Source: Gemmatimonadota bacterium (GTDB lineage Bacteria; ARS69). Taken from it: a stretch of 5,246 nt of DNA. The notes below the pieces were generated by a model, which saw only the letters and a program-made list of their open reading frames with translations, ran no database searches and was not told the origin of the DNA. Shown here piece by piece: positions 4,050 through 5,246 of the stretch. The stretch lies in the NCBI GenBank assembly GCA_021604925.1, contig BQJX01000248.1:1-5246 (forward strand), in the 5' to 3' direction. How positions within the stretch are numbered: position 1 is the stretch's first letter; every line of letters begins with the position of its first letter. The position numbers and the translations under genes are program-made.

Positions 4050-4943
4050 ATGCCATCGCGAATTCTCGTCGCCGTACTTCTGACCGCGTTCCCCTGGACG
4101 GCGGTCGCGCCCGCAGCGGCGGATCCGCTGGATGATCTCGTCGGGGCCGTTGCCAAGTTCCGCGGCGTGGGTGCCGCCGGCGTGAACTCCTACGTGGTGC
4201 CGCTCAGCATCCTCGATGACGAGGAAGCCGCCGCGCCGTTGCTGGAAGCGTGGTCCGCGCCGTCGGATCTCTATCTCACCGGCGAAAGCCCCGCCACGCC
4301 CACGGCCATTGTCCGGAGTTGGGCGTTGTTCCTGGAGCCCATGTTCGTGGCCCGCACGTCGCTGCTGGGCATGGACCTGGCCGCGGGGGCCGGTCGTATC
4401 CGTGAGGTCGGCGCGGTGCGTCACACCGCGCTTTCGGCCAACCGCTCCCGCGTGGAGGTGGACCTCCCGGCCGAACTGGACACGGCGCTGCCGGTCATGC
4501 TGCAGGACATCGTTCGTCTGGAGTCGGAACTCGATCACGCGGGGCGGCTCCGCGAGCTGTCCGTGGATCTGCGGGGAGAGGGCGGCCGCGTGCCGGAACG
4601 CATTCGGCTCACCTGCACCTACCAGACGGAAGAGGGATCGCTCCCGGAACTGGCGGAGTGGACGCTGCCCGGCGGGGACCTCGTTCGCGTTCGCACCACG
4701 TTCCGCCGGCAAGGGACCACGCGGGTTCCGGCGGAACGGCACATCACGTTTCCGAGTCGCTGGGATCCGGGCGAGACCGAGGAGATCCACGTGGGCTACG
4801 GCGCGTACGACTTCGCCGGTGGCGACAACAGCGACCGGTTCGCGGATCGCCACGTGTTCCGTTTTGATGCGAATGGGATCGTATCGGATGAGGACGCTCA
4901 AGCCGCCGCCACCACCCCGCGTGCCGCCGGGTCGGACGACTAG
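4050..4943 (+). CDS. Secreted protein of unknown function
   Basis: A 297-aa protein I do not recognise. The start is ATG 4050, chosen because AAGGGG (4039-4044) lies 5 nt upstream and because a classical signal peptide begins there. The signal has Arg4, a hydrophobic core at residues 5-20, and a signal peptidase I site at AAA|DP (22-24/25-26). An in-frame ATG at 3984 would bury the signal sequence. There is no lipobox Cys and no further membrane span, so a periplasmic or exported soluble location is expected. The mature part is acidic and strand-rich, alternating patterns such as SRVEVDLPAEL and RIRLTCTYQ with charged turns, and it ends in a disordered Ala-rich, Asp-ending tail after about residue 280. 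Only one Cys is visible in the mature region. The alternating strands are loosely like LolA/LppX-type beta proteins, but this is only a guess. It follows the HU terminator and converges with the minus-strand gene. No promoter is obvious. Confidence 0.8.
   Translation: MPSRILVAVLLTAFPWTAVAPAAADPLDDLVGAVAKFRGVGAAGVNSYVVPLSILDDEEAAAPLLEAWSAPSDLYLTGESPATPTAIVRSWALFLEPMFVARTSLLGMDLAAGAGRIREVGAVRHTALSANRSRVEVDLPAELDTALPVMLQDIVRLESELDHAGRLRELSVDLRGEGGRVPERIRLTCTYQTEEGSLPELAEWTLPGGDLVRVRTTFRRQGTTRVPAERHITFPSRWDPGETEEIHVGYGAYDFAGGDNSDRFADRHVFRFDANGIVSDEDAQAAATTPRAAGSDD
4940..4943. other. CTAG: shared stop codons of two convergent genes
   Basis: TAG at 4941-4943 ends the plus-strand secreted protein gene, and the complement of CTA 4940-4942 ends the minus-strand membrane protein gene. 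The 4-bp sequence CTAG serves both. There is no intergenic space for a terminator, so each transcript must run into the other gene. Confidence 0.8.
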
Positions 4944-5245
4944 AACAGCAGGAACACCACGGTCAGCGCTCCGGCCACCGCTCCGGCCACCGCGAATCCA
5001 CGCTGTCCGGGAGGGGCGTCGTTGGGCGCTTCGTCCAGGAGCGACCGCCGTCCGAGGATCAGGTTGGCGATCCAGATCGCGGAGATCACCGCCAGCTCAC
5101 CGCGGCTGATCGCCAGGATCACGGACCCGCCGGGCCAGGGACGGCCTGTCACCTGAAACGCGTGGATCCCGCCGATCATGAGCAGGCCCACGACCACGAA
5201 CGCCGCCCCGAACCCGCCGAGCATGCCCGCCGGCCCCACGCTCAT
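4940..5245 (-). CDS. Small predicted membrane protein, unknown function (start uncertain)
   Basis: This minus-strand frame gives 101 residues from the ATG at 5245 (CAT 5243-5245) to the stop at 4940-4942. The window ends one base beyond that ATG, so a start further upstream cannot be excluded; Met8 is another candidate. Three hydrophobic segments are predicted: about residues 8-26 (Gly/Val/Leu/Met-rich), 41-65 (SVILAIS---AVISAIWIANLILG) and 84-101 (FAVAGAVAGALTVVFLLF). A short Pro-rich polar loop (about 66-82) separates the last two. The protein ends at the membrane helix with no tail. I do not recognise a family. Support for it being real is the coherent three-helix hydropathy and the exact tail-to-tail CTAG junction. 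The opposite-strand frame over this stretch is an arginine/proline-rich shadow. Confidence 0.65.
   Translation of the reverse strand: MSVGPAGMLGGFGAAFVVVGLLMIGGIHAFQVTGRPWPGGSVILAISRGELAVISAIWIANLILGRRSLLDEAPNDAPPGQRGFAVAGAVAGALTVVFLLF
4967..4990. repeat. Perfect 12-bp tandem duplication
   Basis: CGCTCCGGCCAC occurs twice in a row (4967-4978 and 4979-4990), with the first three bases repeated again. It encodes the doubled VAGA-VAGA in the last transmembrane helix of the minus-strand protein. In frame, it adds four small residues to that helix and may vary between strains. Confidence 0.8.
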
Positions 5246-5246
5246 G

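Noticed and set aside
3882..4901. 339-codon minus-strand frame opposite the secreted protein gene
   Set aside because: His/Arg-rich composition, no domain, and it crosses the terminator. The plus strand has a signal peptide and ribosome-binding site.
4216..5109. 297-codon plus-strand frame in the region of the secreted and membrane protein genes
   Set aside because: Extremely Arg/Pro/Trp-rich, the usual signature of an out-of-frame reading of GC-rich coding DNA.

Overview
This is a GC-rich bacterial chromosomal window. No phylogenetic marker is present, so the organism cannot be named. GC-rich coding sequence, sigma70-type promoters (TTGACA-N17-TAGCTT and TTGACC-N18-TATCCT), purine-rich Shine-Dalgarno (SD) sequences and two HU/IHF-type genes fit a free-living Gram-negative or FCB-like bacterium, perhaps an uncultured lineage. 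That placement is a weak inference. There are no rRNA or tRNA genes, CRISPR arrays, insertion sequences or integrases.

Region 1 (1-2547, + strand) is a tight three-gene cluster. It holds the 3' part of a DUF92/TMEM19-family membrane protein, an SLC13/DASS-type anion transporter whose ATG overlaps the previous stop (TGATG), and a universal-stress-protein-like cytosolic protein 10 nt further on. The spacing suggests one transcript with translational coupling.

Region 2 (2548-3980, + strand) is a nucleoid and DNA-binding block. A 270-nt upstream region with a locally AT-rich patch, a GTAC-rich dyad and a clear promoter leads to a 97-aa HU/IHF-family gene with a structured leader. A 61-aa excisionase/AlpA-type helix-turn-helix gene follows. 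Next come a 243-nt non-coding stretch with nested palindromes and a strong extended -10 promoter, then a second HU gene (89 aa) with a near-perfect SD and a 12-bp rho-independent terminator. The second HU looks like a self-contained, highly expressed housekeeping unit. The first looks like a divergent paralogue.

Region 3 (4050-5246) is a convergent pair. A secreted protein of unknown function (+) and a small three-helix membrane protein (-) share the 4-bp sequence CTAG as both stop codons.

Nothing here amounts to a clearly new system. The points most worth following are the HU - HTH - HU arrangement, the non-canonical anion-binding loop of the SLC13 protein, the structured leader of the first HU gene, the palindrome cluster before the second HU gene, and the uncharacterised secreted protein.
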